DNA from: Sphingomonas carotinifaciens
GTDB taxonomy: Bacteria; Pseudomonadota; Alphaproteobacteria; Sphingomonadales; Sphingomonadaceae
NCBI RefSeq assembly: GCF_009789535.1
Contig: NZ_WSUT01000005.1
Span: 2,107,501 to 2,171,500, forward strand
Length of the DNA: 64,000 bases
Direction: 5' to 3'
Positions 1 to 9,156 of the stretch are shown here, one piece after another. Both the position numbers and the translations under genes were made by a program. Numbering within the stretch: position 1 is the stretch's first letter; each line of letters begins with the position of its first letter. The notes under the pieces were generated by a model that was not told where the DNA came from, did not search any database, and saw only the letters and a list, made by a program, of their open reading frames with translations.

Positions 1-11
1 CGCGAAACGCG

Positions 12-920
12 TCAAAGCCGGGTTCCCGAGGGGACGGGGAAGCCGCGCAGCATCTCTGCGGCACTGGTCACGCTCTTGCCGGCGCGCTGCACCAGCGTCG
101 GGCGGATCGCCCCGTCGCCGCACGCGATCGTCAACTGGTCGTCCACCGTCTCGCCCGCCCCGTAGAAGCTGAAGGGCAACAGGTCCGCCGCCAGGATCTT
201 CACCCGCTCGCCGGCAATCTCGCACCATGCGCCCGGCGCCGGGTTCATCGCGCGCACCAGCCGCTCGACCTCGATTGCGGGGCGCTCGAAGTCGATGCGC
301 GTCTCCGCCTTGTCGATCTTGGCGGCGTAGGTCACGCCGTCTTGCTGCTGTGGCACCGGCGGGTGGCCGTCGAGATCGCCCAGCACCTGCGTCATGAGGG
401 CGGCACCCAGGGCTGCCAGTTCCTGCGTCAACATGCCCGTCGTCTTGCCGTCGACCGGTGTCCGTCCTTCCAGCCGGACCGGGCCCGTGTCCAGGCCGGC
501 CTCCATCTGCATGATGCCGACGCCGGTTTCCGTATCGCCCGCCAGGATGGCGCGCTGAATCGGCGCTGCGCCGCGCCATCGTGGCAGCAGCGATCCGTGC
601 ACGTTCAGGCAGCCATGCACCGGGGCATCGAGTATGGCCCGCGGCAGGATCAACCCATAGGCCGCGACCACCGCGACATCGGCGCGCAGATCGGCGAACG
701 CGGCCTGTTCGTCCGCACCCTTCAGTGAAACGGGTGTGCGTACGGGAATGCCCAGTTCCTCGGCCCGCGCCTGAACCGGGGAGGGCACCAGCTGCCGCCC
801 GCGTCGTCCGCCTGGACGCGCCGGCTGGCTGTAGCTCGCCACCACATCGTGGCCTGCCGCCACCACCGCATCCAAGACCGGCACCGCAAAGCCCGGCGTT
901 CCCATGAAGACGATCCGCAT
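12..920 (-). CDS. fmt: methionyl-tRNA formyltransferase
   Basis: Transfers a formyl group from 10-formyltetrahydrofolate to Met-tRNA(fMet) for translation initiation in the cytoplasm. The start gives the typical N-terminus [11 protein letters not shown]; an in-frame extension beyond it has no family resemblance. The catalytic triad is visible at N106, H108 and D144, with the conserved [14 protein letters not shown] stretch around it. Length (302 aa) fits the family, and the C-terminal OB-like domain follows residue 200. It diverges from recR across about 50 bp. The usual partner def lies nearby but on the other strand, behind recR, so the common def-fmt operon is split here. Confidence 0.96.
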   Translation of the reverse strand: MRIVFMGTPGFAVPVLDAVVAAGHDVVASYSQPARPGGRRGRQLVPSPVQARAEELGIPVRTPVSLKGADEQAAFADLRADVAVVAAYGLILPRAILDAPVHGCLNVHGSLLPRWRGAAPIQRAILAGDTETGVGIMQMEAGLDTGPVRLEGRTPVDGKTTGMLTQELAALGAALMTQVLGDLDGHPPVPQQQDGVTYAAKIDKAETRIDFERPAIEVERLVRAMNPAPGAWCEIAGERVKILAADLLPFSFYGAGETVDDQLTIACGDGAIRPTLVQRAGKSVTSAAEMLRGFPVPSGTRL

Positions 921-973
921 GTCTGCCCGTCTCTCCGCTGGCGGCGCGGCGCGCAACCCCCTATCTGTTCTCC

Positions 974-1570
974 ATGGCATCCCCAGAGATCGAGGCGCTG
1001 ACCCAGGCGCTCGCCCGCCTCCCCGGCCTCGGCCCCCGCTCCGCCCGCCGCGCCGTCCTCCACCTGCTGAAAAAGCGGGAATCCGCGCTTGAGCCGCTGT
1101 TGAGCGCGCTTGCGGCCGTAGAGGATCGGCTGGTGACGTGCGCCACCTGTGGCAACATCGATACCGCCAATCCGTGCGCGATCTGCGCCGATGGCCGGCG
1201 GGACGACCGGGCATTGTGCGTGGTCGAGGAAGTCGCCGATCTTTGGGCGCTGGAGCGTTCGCGGCTGTTTCCGGGACGGTTTCATGTGCTGGGCGGGCGC
1301 CTGTCCGCACTGGAGGGTGTGCGGCCGGAGGATCTGTCGATCGACCATCTCGTCCGCCGGGTCGAGGCGGGGGGCGTCGACGAGGTCGTGCTGGCGATGA
1401 ATGCCACGCTGGAGGGGCAGACCACGGCGCATTATATCGCCGAGCGGATCGAGCGTTTTCCCGTCCGTATCACCCAGTTGGCCCATGGCCTGCCCGTCGG
1501 CGGCGAGCTCGACTATCTGGACGAGGGCACCCTGGCGCAGGCCCTGCGCGCGCGGCGGCCGGTCGCTTGA
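974..1570 (+). CDS. recR: recombination mediator RecR
   Basis: Works with RecF/RecO in loading RecA at single-strand gaps. The 198 aa protein has an N-terminal helix-hairpin-helix region ([11 protein letters not shown]), a four-cysteine zinc finger at C56, C59, C68 and C71, and a Toprim domain from about residue 79 with the acidic VVEE motif. The C-terminal [22 protein letters not shown] is the typical RecR end. No dnaX or ybaB sits upstream, although that is a common arrangement; here fmt diverges instead. def follows after about 30 bp and may be cotranscribed. Confidence 0.97.
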   Translation: MASPEIEALTQALARLPGLGPRSARRAVLHLLKKRESALEPLLSALAAVEDRLVTCATCGNIDTANPCAICADGRRDDRALCVVEEVADLWALERSRLFPGRFHVLGGRLSALEGVRPEDLSIDHLVRRVEAGGVDEVVLAMNATLEGQTTAHYIAERIERFPVRITQLAHGLPVGGELDYLDEGTLAQALRARRPVA

Positions 1571-1601
1571 CGGCGTGGGGGACGTTGCCTAGCTGACAGC
1601 C

Positions 1602-2123
1602 ATGGCTATTCTTCCCATCGTCGAAGTTCCCGATCCGCGCCTGCGCCTCGTCTCCAAGCCTGTTGAGACGATAGACGACGATGTGCGCGCCTTCGTCGCA
1701 GACTTGTACGACACGATGTATGACGCGCGCGGCATCGGGCTGGCGGCGATCCAGGTCGGTGTCGACAAGCGCATCCTGGTCATCGACCTGCAGGACGAAG
1801 AGGATGAGGAAGGCAAGCCGGTCCGCAAGCCGGCCGCCTATATCAACCCTGAGATCCTGTCGGTGTCCGACGAGGTTTCGAGCTACAACGAAGGCTGTCT
1901 GTCGATCCCGGAGCAATATGCCGAGGTGAAGCGCCCCGTTCGCTGCCGCGTCCGCTGGCAGGATGAAAATGGCGCCTCGCACGAGCAGGAGCTGGACGGA
2001 TTGCTGTCGACCTGCATGCAGCATGAGATCGATCATCTGAACGGTGTGCTGTTCACCGATCATGTCAGCCGCCTGAAGCGCGACATGCTGATGAAGAAGC
2101 TGGCAAAGCTTCGGCGCGGCTGA
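1602..2123 (+). CDS. def: peptide deformylase
   Basis: Removes the N-formyl group from nascent proteins. All three family motifs are intact: GIGLAAIQ (44-51), EGCLSIP (97-103, metal ligand C99) and HEIDH (141-145, two metal-binding His and the catalytic Glu). Length (173 aa) is normal for type I enzymes. It is immediately downstream of recR on the same strand and close to the divergent fmt, so both ends of the formyl cycle are encoded within 2 kb. Confidence 0.97.
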   Translation: MAILPIVEVPDPRLRLVSKPVETIDDDVRAFVADLYDTMYDARGIGLAAIQVGVDKRILVIDLQDEEDEEGKPVRKPAAYINPEILSVSDEVSSYNEGCLSIPEQYAEVKRPVRCRVRWQDENGASHEQELDGLLSTCMQHEIDHLNGVLFTDHVSRLKRDMLMKKLAKLRRG

Positions 2124-2236
2124 GCCTTTCGCCGAAGACTGCGGGGCGCGTGCGCATTTAACCGTTGTCGGATCCTCCCCGTTCGATCTATGTTCCCGCG
2201 CATGTTGCCGTTCATCATCGAGCCGGGGGCGTGCCG

Positions 2237-3679
2237 ATGCCCGAACTGATCATCGTCGCCTGCCTCGCCCTGGGGCTCGGCCTGCTCATCGGCTGGCTCG
2301 TCGCCAGCCGCGCTGGACAACGCCTGGCGGCGGATCTGGCAACCGCGCAGGCGCGTGCCGCCGATTTCGACCTTGTGCGTACCGCGCGGGATGCGGTGGA
2401 GCGCGAGCGGAACGAAGCGATGCAGAATTTGGCCGAGTTGCGAGGCCGTGCTGCCGAACTGGAGCCGCTGCGCACGGCGCTCGCCGCCGCCCATACCGAG
2501 CGCAATGAGGCGAATGCGATGCTGGCCGAGCTTCGTGCGCGGGCGGATGAGCGTGAGGCGGCGCATGCGGTGGCGTTGGAGCAGTTGAAGGCGGCGCGCG
2601 AGCAGATCGGGGTGCAGTTCGGGGATACGGCGGCGAAGGCGCTGGAGACGGCGCAGCGGCAGTTCCTGGAGCGGGCCGAGGCGCGGTTTCGGCAGTCGGA
2701 GGAAGCGTCGGGGCAGTCGCTGAAGGCACTGCTGCAACCGGTGACCGAACGGCTGCAACGCTATGAGGAAGGCGTCGCCAAGGTCGAGCTGGAACGCCGC
2801 GACGCCTTTAGCGAGTTGCGCGGGCAGATCGACGCGATGCGGATCGGCCAGGAGCGTGTGTCGGGCGAGGCGGCCAAGCTGGTCAACGCGCTGCGCAATG
2901 CGCCCAAGGCGCGCGGACGCTGGGGCGAGCAGCAGTTGCGCAACGTGCTGGAAAGCTGTGGACTGTCCGAACATACCGATTTCCAGATGGAAGTCAGCGT
3001 GGCGGACGGGGAGGGCGGACGCCTGCGCCCCGATGCGATCGTGCGCGTGCCGGGTGGCAAGTCGCTGATCATCGACGCCAAGGTGTCGCTCAACGCCTAT
3101 CAGGACGCGTTCGGAGCGGTGGACGAGGCCGAACGGCATATCGGTCTGGCGGCGCACGCGCAGTCTATGCGCACCCACATCAACGGGCTGGGCAACAAGG
3201 CCTATTGGGCGCAGTTCGACGATGCGCCCGAATATGTCGTCATGTTCGTGCCGGGCGAGCATTTCCTGTCGGCCGCGCTGGAGCATGATCCGGGCCTGTG
3301 GGACTTCGCGTTCGAGAAGCGGGTGCTGCTGGCGACGCCGACCAACCTGATCGCGATCGCGCGCACGATCGATGCGGTGTGGCGGCAGGAGAAGCTGGCC
3401 AAGCAGGCGCAGGAGATCGGTACGCTGGGCAAGGAGCTGTACCAGCGGCTTGCGGTAATGGGCGGCCATGTCGCCAAGCTGGGCAAGAACCTGGATACCG
3501 CGATGGGCGCATATAATGCGTTCGTTGGCAGCCTGGAGAGCAATGTGCTGACCAGCGCGCGGCGGTTCGAGGCGTTGAATATCGACACCGGGGGCAAGGC
3601 GATCGACACGCTACCTGTCGGCGAACAGACCGTGCGCCCCCTGACCAAACTGGCCGTCCTGCCCGACGCGGCAGAATAA
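2237..3679 (+). CDS. rmuC: DNA recombination protein RmuC
   Basis: A predicted inner-membrane-anchored, coiled-coil nuclease-like protein; family members limit inversions between short repeats. The chosen ATG gives MPELIIVACLALGLGLLIGW, a single N-terminal membrane helix. The frame is also open to a TTG 72 bases upstream, but the added residues look non-coding. Residues about 25-200 are Glu/Ala/Arg-rich coiled coil. The RmuC domain follows, with the conserved KARGRWGEQQL, LIIDAKVSLNAY and WRQEKL blocks. The next gene starts 3 bases after the stop, indicating an operon. Confidence 0.93.
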   Translation: MPELIIVACLALGLGLLIGWLVASRAGQRLAADLATAQARAADFDLVRTARDAVERERNEAMQNLAELRGRAAELEPLRTALAAAHTERNEANAMLAELRARADEREAAHAVALEQLKAAREQIGVQFGDTAAKALETAQRQFLERAEARFRQSEEASGQSLKALLQPVTERLQRYEEGVAKVELERRDAFSELRGQIDAMRIGQERVSGEAAKLVNALRNAPKARGRWGEQQLRNVLESCGLSEHTDFQMEVSVADGEGGRLRPDAIVRVPGGKSLIIDAKVSLNAYQDAFGAVDEAERHIGLAAHAQSMRTHINGLGNKAYWAQFDDAPEYVVMFVPGEHFLSAALEHDPGLWDFAFEKRVLLATPTNLIAIARTIDAVWRQEKLAKQAQEIGTLGKELYQRLAVMGGHVAKLGKNLDTAMGAYNAFVGSLESNVLTSARRFEALNIDTGGKAIDTLPVGEQTVRPLTKLAVLPDAAE

Positions 3680-3681
3680 GC

Positions 3682-4452
3682 GTGGCGCGGCGCCGGTCCA
3701 CGACGCTGCCGCCGCCCTATCTGAAGCGCGTCTGGTTCGACCCCGACCGGGTGAGCGACGAATATAGCTATCCCTTCAACCTGCCGATGTTCCGTGGCGG
3801 CGAATTCGAGTTGCATTTCGACCGGGCGGTGACGATCATCGTCGGCGAGAATGGCGTCGGCAAATCCACGCTGATCTGGGGTATCGCGGCGCTTGCGGGG
3901 TTCGATCCCGCCGGGGGCGGGCCCGGTTATCGACCGATGGATCACAGCCAGGCGGTGGAGCTAGACGGCGACGTCCTTGCCAGCGTGCTGCGGGCGAGTT
4001 GGTTGCCGAAGGTCGGGCAGGGCTGGTTCTTCCGGGCTGAGAGCTTCTTTTCGGTCGCTTGCTATTTTGACCAGGCTGCGCGCGAGTCATGGACGGCCCC
4101 ACCGGACTTTCTGTTGCATTCGCATGGTGAGGGCTTCCTGCGCTTTATCGCGGAGCGCTGCGGCCGGCCCGGCATCTTCTTCTTCTTCTTCGACGAGCCC
4201 GAGTCGGCGCTGTCACCTCGCCGTCAGTTCGAGTTCCTGAAAGTGCTGGGCATGATCCAGAAGCGGCGGCAGGCTCAGGTGATCACCGCGACGCATTCGC
4301 CCATCCTCGTGGCGCTACCCGATGCCCGTTTGTTGGCCATGACGCGCGGCGGTTTCGATCCCGGCGCGCTAGGGGAGACGGCACATTTCCGCCTGTACCG
4401 CGAATTTATGCTCGATCCGGCCGGGACCATGGAAGCGATGCTGGCCGACTGA
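3682..4452 (+). CDS. small ABC/SMC-type AAA ATPase
   Basis: A compact 256 aa ATPase of the RecF/SMC-like superfamily. It has Walker A GENGVGKST (55-63), an ABC-signature-like SHGEG at about 146-150, a hydrophobic Walker B strand ending in D170-E171, and a switch-like THSP (H204) near the end. No DNA-binding hook, coiled coil or transmembrane segment is evident. It begins with GTG directly after the rmuC stop, so the two are probably cotranslated. A role in DNA maintenance is inferred only from that neighbour and from the fold; the substrate is unknown. Confidence 0.85.
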   Translation: MARRRSTTLPPPYLKRVWFDPDRVSDEYSYPFNLPMFRGGEFELHFDRAVTIIVGENGVGKSTLIWGIAALAGFDPAGGGPGYRPMDHSQAVELDGDVLASVLRASWLPKVGQGWFFRAESFFSVACYFDQAARESWTAPPDFLLHSHGEGFLRFIAERCGRPGIFFFFFDEPESALSPRRQFEFLKVLGMIQKRRQAQVITATHSPILVALPDARLLAMTRGGFDPGALGETAHFRLYREFMLDPAGTMEAMLAD

Positions 4453-4508
4453 AATTGGGTGGCGTTTCGATGACGAAGACTTGAGTGGAATTCGATCGCC
4501 TTTCGGTC

Positions 4509-4630
4509 GCCCTCACCCTTCCGCGGCTGCGCCGCTTCCTCCAGCATCGGGTGAACAGCGCGGGGCACTGTTCACCCGATGTTCCCAGCGGGAGAGGGAA
4601 AAGACGCCGAAGGCGGCGAAGGGTGAGGGC
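4509..4630. repeat. inverted-repeat element, copy 1
   Basis: The outer arms are a perfect 12-bp inverted repeat (4509-4520 and 4619-4630, reading gccctcaccctt and its complement). Inside is a perfect 14-bp stem (4545-4558 with 4568-4581) around a 9-base loop, and a gggagaggg tract. Related sequence occurs at 30401-30474 and 51000-51089. It resembles the palindromic intergenic repeats common in sphingomonad genomes. It lies between convergent genes and could act as a transcription barrier. Confidence 0.75.
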
Positions 4631-4682
4631 GGCCACGTGTGATCGCATTCGACCCTAGATGCCGATGCGATATCGGCTTGTC

Positions 4683-5483
4683 CTACCCACGCTGTTGAGC
4701 GAGTACCTCATACGCCATGACCGCCGTCGCCACTGCGGCGTTCAGACTGTCCGCCTTGCCGAGCATCGGGATCTTCACCAGCGTATCGCATGCGGCGGCG
4801 TACTCCGCGGGCATTCCCTGCGCTTCGTTGCCGGTCAGCAGGAAGGTCGGCGCGGCATAGCGCACGCCTCGATAATCATGGTCCGTATCCAGGCTGAGCC
4901 CGACCAATTGCCCAGGCCCCTGCCGCAGCCAGTTTAGGAAATCGCCCCAGCCGGTCTGGACGACGGGCATGGTGAAGAGCGCGCCCATGCTGGCGCGGAC
5001 CGCCTCGACCGAGAATGGATCGACGCATTCGCCGATCAGGATCAGCCCGCCGGCGCCGACCGCGTCGCCGGTGCGCAGGATCGTCCCGAGATTGCCGGGA
5101 TCGCGTAGCCGTTCCGCGACCAGCCAGATGCCGGCGGAGGTCCGGTCCAGCGCGTCCAGGGTGGTGCCGAACTCGTCGAACACACCGACCACCGCCTGGG
5201 GATTATCCTTGCCGGAAAGCTTGGACAATATGTCCGGCGTGGTCTCGATCGCCTCGCCGCCATTCTGCTCGACGGCGGCGACGAGGTCGCGGACGAGTGG
5301 GTGCTGCGCGCTCGGCCGGGCAAAGAAGAGCAGGCGCGGCAGGCGCCCCGTCTCGCGGGCTTCGGTCAGGATGCGCAGGCCCTCGGCCAGGAACTGGCGT
5401 GCCTCACGACGGTGGCGCTTGTCCCGCAGATCGCGGACGCGCTTCACCAGTGGGTTGGAATAAGCGGTAATCTCGCGCGGCAT
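4683..5483 (-). CDS. TrmH/SpoU-family RNA 2'-O-methyltransferase
   Basis: A knotted SAM-dependent methyltransferase acting on rRNA or tRNA. The N-terminal third (MPREITAYSNPLVKRVRDL) is the SpoU substrate-binding domain. The three SPOUT motifs follow: RDPGNLGTILRT, then LTGNEAQGMP, then IPMLGKADSLNAAVAT near the C-terminus. Length is 266 aa. Its start codon overlaps the HPr stop by one base (TGATG), so it ends the phosphotransfer operon transcribed from the right. Sequence alone does not fix the modified nucleotide. Confidence 0.93.
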   Translation of the reverse strand: MPREITAYSNPLVKRVRDLRDKRHRREARQFLAEGLRILTEARETGRLPRLLFFARPSAQHPLVRDLVAAVEQNGGEAIETTPDILSKLSGKDNPQAVVGVFDEFGTTLDALDRTSAGIWLVAERLRDPGNLGTILRTGDAVGAGGLILIGECVDPFSVEAVRASMGALFTMPVVQTGWGDFLNWLRQGPGQLVGLSLDTDHDYRGVRYAAPTFLLTGNEAQGMPAEYAAACDTLVKIPMLGKADSLNAAVATAVMAYEVLAQQRG

Positions 5484-5758
5484 CAGTCTTCGCCGAACTT
5501 GCCTTCGACAAGGGCCGCAAGGGTCGCGATCGCATCCTCCGCGCCCAGTCCGTTCGCGCTGATCGTGATCTCGTCACCCATCGCTGCGCCCAGCATCATC
5601 AGGCCCATGATCGACGTGCCGGTGACCGCGCCGCTGCCGTCCTTGGCAACCTGCACCTCGCAGGGCTGGGACGAGGCGAGCGTCACGAACTTGGCGCTGG
5701 CGCGGGCGTGAAGGCCACGCCGGTTGGTGATCTGCACCGTGCGCGACAGGCCGCTCAT
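5483..5758 (-). CDS. ptsH: HPr phosphocarrier protein
   Basis: A 91 aa phosphocarrier. The phosphoryl-accepting histidine is H17 in RRGLHARASAKF. The regulatory serine targeted by HPr kinase is S50 in GTSIMGLMML, which fits the hprK gene upstream in the same operon. It overlaps the EIIA gene by ATGA. No sugar-transport EIIC is nearby, so this is most likely a regulatory rather than transport phosphotransferase system. Enzyme I is not in the window. Confidence 0.96.
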   Translation of the reverse strand: MSGLSRTVQITNRRGLHARASAKFVTLASSQPCEVQVAKDGSGAVTGTSIMGLMMLGAAMGDEITISANGLGAEDAIATLAALVEGKFGED

Positions 5759-6162
5759 GCCGCGGCCTCGCCCAGCACTTCGGAGGCGACGGAGATATAT
5801 TTGCGCCCCGCTTCCCGCGCGGCGGCGACCGCATCGACCACCTTCATCGACTTGCGCGCCGAACCCAGGCGGATCAGCATCGGGAGGTTCATCCCCGCAA
5901 TGACTTCCACCCGGCCGCGTTCCATCAGCGAGATGGCGAGATTGGAGGGGGTGCCGCCAAACAGGTCGGTCAGGACAATGACGCCGCGGCCGGCATCGAC
6001 CTGACCGATGGCGGCGGCGATGTCGGCGCGGCGCGTTTCCATGTCATCCTCCGGCCCGATGGCGATCGTCGCCACGCGTTCCTGCGGGCCGACGACGTGC
6101 ACCATCGCGGTCACGAACTCATCGGCGAGCCGACCATGCGTCACAAGAACCAGACCGATCAT
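5755..6162 (-). CDS. mannose-type PTS EIIA component
   Basis: A single-domain EIIA-Man/fructose-family protein of 135 aa. The N-terminus MIGLVLVTHG carries the phosphorylatable H9. The sequence LTDLFGGTPSNLA is the family hallmark. An ATG 15 bases further upstream is possible, but the chosen start matches the family and the beta strand. It receives phosphate from HPr and, in other alphaproteobacteria, has regulatory functions. The stop overlaps the ptsH start by four bases. Confidence 0.94.
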   Translation of the reverse strand: MIGLVLVTHGRLADEFVTAMVHVVGPQERVATIAIGPEDDMETRRADIAAAIGQVDAGRGVIVLTDLFGGTPSNLAISLMERGRVEVIAGMNLPMLIRLGSARKSMKVVDAVAAAREAGRKYISVASEVLGEAAA

Positions 6163-6212
6163 GTCAGACACGTACATCCATCACAAATCTTTGCCAGCAT
6201 TGTTCTTGGGCA

Positions 6213-7139
6213 TCACGGCATTTCAGCAGGGGCCGCCGGGCGGCGCCCTTCCAGCGAGTCCTTGGGCACCGCCCCGAGATCGCGGTGAGCCACCGTGGGC
6301 GAAAATCCGGCTTCGCGCAACCGTGCGCCGATCCGTTCGGCGACATGGACGGAGCGGTGTCTCCCTCCGGTACAGCCGATGGCGATGGTGACGTAGGATT
6401 TTCCTTCCGCTTGGTAGCGGGGGAGGAGGGTGATGAGCAGGGCTTCGATCTGGGCGAGGACGGGTTCGTAGGCGGGGTCGGATTGGACGTAGGTGGCGAC
6501 GTCGGAGTCGAGGCCGGTGCCGGGGCGCAGGGTGGGGACCCAGTGCGGGTTGCGGAGGAAGCGCATGTCGAAGACGAGGTCGGCGTTGCGGGGCAACCCA
6601 CGGGAAAAGCCGAAGGACATGACCGACAGGACGGGCGCGCTGAGACCCGCCACAGGATAGGCGGCACGGGCCCATTGGCCGAGATCGTGCGCGTTCATAT
6701 TGGTCGTTTCGACCAAACGGTCGGCGCGCTCGCGAAGCGGCGCGAGCAGCGCGGCTTCGTCGCTGATCCCGTCCTGGGCGGGACGGTCGAGTGCGAGCGG
6801 ATGACGGCGGCGCGTTTCCGAATAGCGGCGCTTCAGCTCGGCCGAGCCGCAGGTCAGGAAAAGCGTTTCGACCGCGAGATCGGACCGTTCGTGCAGTTGC
6901 TCGCTGCGCTCCATGAAGGCGGCCGGCGCGAAACCGCGGGTGCGGACGCCGAGGCCGATGGCGAGCGGGCGAAGCTCAGGCGAGGCGCCGGCCGGGGGCG
7001 GCGAGTCGAGCAGCGCGTCGAGCAGGTCCAGGGGGAGGTTGTCGACGACTTCCCAGCCCAGATCCTCCAGCGTCTTGAGAACGGTGGAGGTGCCCGCCCC
7101 GGACATGCCGGTCACGAGCAGGATACGTTTGGGGATCAT
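6213..7139 (-). CDS. rapZ: RNase adapter protein RapZ
   Basis: A 308 aa P-loop protein; the family is best known for controlling glucosamine-6-phosphate synthase through small RNAs in enterics, and its alphaproteobacterial role is less clear. The N-terminal P-loop is GMSGAGTST (11-19). The C-terminal domain has the diagnostic SVMSFGFSRGLPRNADLVFDMRFLRNP (written here only to locate it at about 190-215) and GCTGGRHRSV blocks. It overlaps hprK by ATGA, and the gap to the EIIA gene is about 50 bp. Confidence 0.95.
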   Translation of the reverse strand: MIPKRILLVTGMSGAGTSTVLKTLEDLGWEVVDNLPLDLLDALLDSPPPAGASPELRPLAIGLGVRTRGFAPAAFMERSEQLHERSDLAVETLFLTCGSAELKRRYSETRRRHPLALDRPAQDGISDEAALLAPLRERADRLVETTNMNAHDLGQWARAAYPVAGLSAPVLSVMSFGFSRGLPRNADLVFDMRFLRNPHWVPTLRPGTGLDSDVATYVQSDPAYEPVLAQIEALLITLLPRYQAEGKSYVTIAIGCTGGRHRSVHVAERIGARLREAGFSPTVAHRDLGAVPKDSLEGRRPAAPAEMP

Positions 7140-7570
7140 TCGGGTGTCGCCTCGGGATGCGCCAGGGCCAGTTCGACCTTGATCGGCGCGGATACGGGAA
7201 TGGGATCGAGTGCGAGTTCGCGGATCGCGACCCCCGCGACGCGGCGGGTGCGACGCTCCGGCAGGCGGGCGGGCGCCTCGTCGAGCCGCACGATCAGCGC
7301 GACCGGCACATGTTCGACATGGGGCATGGCCACGATGCCGAGGCCGCGCACCTCGATCCGCCCGGCGATGGTGGCGGGCGCGCGGGCGAGCAGCCGGTCG
7401 CGGTCGCGGACCAGCAGCGTGTAATCGTCGCTGACCAGCCGCGCGCCGCGATCGATCAGGCGCAGCGCCAGGTCGGACTTGCCCGCACCCGAGCGCCCCT
7501 CGATCAGCACCGCATGGTCGCCGATCGCGACGCAACTGGCGTGCAGCGTTTCAGAAGATGGTATCGCCAG
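7136..7570 (-). CDS. hprK: HPr kinase/phosphorylase, short alphaproteobacterial form
   Basis: Phosphorylates HPr on serine. The Walker A GRSGAGKS is followed by LVSDDYTLL and VRGLGIVAMP, as expected for the catalytic domain; the N-terminal domain of Gram-positive HprK is absent. The first ATG/GTG/TTG in frame is a GTG at 7510 (124 aa), which would cut off the upstream residues ETLHASCVAIGDHAVL. These look like the family's first beta strands. Upstream in frame there is no ATG, GTG or TTG, so I extend to a CTG at 7570, about 10 bases after GGAG, as the best guess. The kinase gene upstream overlaps it. Confidence 0.82.
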   Translation of the reverse strand: MAIPSSETLHASCVAIGDHAVLIEGRSGAGKSDLALRLIDRGARLVSDDYTLLVRDRDRLLARAPATIAGRIEVRGLGIVAMPHVEHVPVALIVRLDEAPARLPERRTRRVAGVAIRELALDPIPVSAPIKVELALAHPEATPE

Positions 7571-7587
7571 GGTGTTCGCGCTCCGTG

Positions 7588-9156
7588 TCAGCGAGACGGG
7601 GCCAGCGGCATGCGCACGACGAAACGCGCACCCCTGATCCGGTCCTCTCGCGATTCGACGATTATGCTGCCCTGATGCGCCTCCACGATCGTTCGCGCAA
7701 TGGCGAGGCCGAGGCCGGAATGCCGGCCGAATTCCTCGCCTTCCGGGCGATCCGAATGAAAGCGGCGGAAAATCGCGTCGCGCGCCTCCTCCGGCACGCC
7801 GGGGCCTTCATCCTCGACCCGGACGACCAGCGTGCCGGCGTCAGGCGCAACGCCGATCGCGACGGTGCCGCCGTTCGGCGAAAAGGAGATGGCGTTTTCG
7901 TTCAGGTTCTCGAACACACGCTCCAGCCGCGCGCCCTCGCCCTGGACCATCCAGTCGGCGGGGCCGACCGCATCGAGGCGCAGGCGGATGTCGCGTTCCA
8001 CCCCGCGGGCAACACGCTGGTCGAGCAGAGCGCGGATGAGGGCGACGATGTCGACGGGCTCGAACTTGGCGCGGCTGAGCTGCGCATCGAGGCGGGAGGC
8101 GTCGGAAATGTCGGTGATGAGGCGGTCGAGCCGGTGAACGTCGTCGCGCACGATGGCGAGAAGCTGTTGCTGAAGCGCCGGGTCCTTGATCCGGTCGAGG
8201 CTTTCGACGGCGGAGCGGAGCGAGGCGAGGGGGTTCTTGAGTTCGTGGGTGACGTCGGCGGCAAAGGCCTCGGTCGCGTCGATGCGGTCGCGGAGCGCCA
8301 AGCTCATGTCGGATAGCGCGCGGGCCAGCATGCCGAGTTCGTCCCGGCGATCGGGCAGGCGCGGCACGACGACCTCGCGCGCGCGGCCGAGGCGGACGCG
8401 GACGGCGGCGCGGGCGAGGCGGCGCAAGGGACGGACAATGGTGCGGGCGAGGAACAGCGACAACAGCACCGAGATGAGCGTGACGACGCCGAGCACGACG
8501 CTGAGGCGGAAGCGTTCGCTGCGCACCGTCTTCGTAATGCCGCGCGCGTTGATCGTGGTCATGACGGTGCCGCCGCCGCGAACCGGCGCCGCGGCGGTGA
8601 TGACGGGCGTGCGATCGGGGGCGCGCCAGACGCTGGTGGCGATGACGCCGCGCGCCTGCGCCGCGACCACGTCGGGCCAGCCGCGTCCGTCGCGTTGCTC
8701 GCGGTAGAGCGGCGCGCGGGTGGCGCCGGCAACGGTATCGATCACGGCATCGAGCAGGCGTGCGCTGGCGGCGCGCCAGCCCTGCTTGTCGGGATCGCGC
8801 AGTACGACGTTGCGCAGGCCCAGCACCCGGCTGTCGGCGACCAGCCCGCCTGCGGGATCGTAGAGGCGGATGCGGGTATCGGTATCGGCGGCGAGGCGCA
8901 GGATCAGCCGGTCGCGCTGGTCCTGCACGACGGTGCCGATCGCCTCCGCCACCAGCCGCGCCTCGCGCCCGGCCTGCGCGACGCGGCTGTCCATGATCCG
9001 GCTGCGATAGGAATCGAGATAGAAGAAGCCACCCGCGAGCAGCAGCAGCGCGAAGATGTTGACCGCCAGGATGCGCCGGGTGAGCGAGATCTGCCCCGAC
9101 CAGCGCAGCGCAAGGTCGGAGGTCTCACTCCTCGGAGAATCGGTAGCCGGCGCCAT
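7588..9156 (-). CDS. chvG: ChvG/ExoS-type sensor histidine kinase
   Basis: A 522 aa membrane kinase. The first TM helix is [19 protein letters not shown] at about 27-45, then a periplasmic sensor domain of about 200 residues, then a second TM ([18 protein letters not shown]), HAMP, and the HisKA H-box [15 protein letters not shown]. The HATPase has a variant N-box [17 protein letters not shown] and GLGLAIA. The ATG chosen overlaps the response regulator by 32 bases; the sequence further upstream is the regulator's frame. In relatives ChvG senses acid or envelope stress. Its position next to hprK/ptsH is the usual alphaproteobacterial arrangement. Confidence 0.92.
   Translation of the reverse strand: MAPATDSPRSETSDLALRWSGQISLTRRILAVNIFALLLLAGGFFYLDSYRSRIMDSRVAQAGREARLVAEAIGTVVQDQRDRLILRLAADTDTRIRLYDPAGGLVADSRVLGLRNVVLRDPDKQGWRAASARLLDAVIDTVAGATRAPLYREQRDGRGWPDVVAAQARGVIATSVWRAPDRTPVITAAAPVRGGGTVMTTINARGITKTVRSERFRLSVVLGVVTLISVLLSLFLARTIVRPLRRLARAAVRVRLGRAREVVVPRLPDRRDELGMLARALSDMSLALRDRIDATEAFAADVTHELKNPLASLRSAVESLDRIKDPALQQQLLAIVRDDVHRLDRLITDISDASRLDAQLSRAKFEPVDIVALIRALLDQRVARGVERDIRLRLDAVGPADWMVQGEGARLERVFENLNENAISFSPNGGTVAIGVAPDAGTLVVRVEDEGPGVPEEARDAIFRRFHSDRPEGEEFGRHSGLGLAIARTIVEAHQGSIIVESREDRIRGARFVVRMPLAPSR

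Noticed and set aside
1..11. Part of a further gene downstream of fmt, possibly truA
   Set aside because: Eleven bases cannot support a call.
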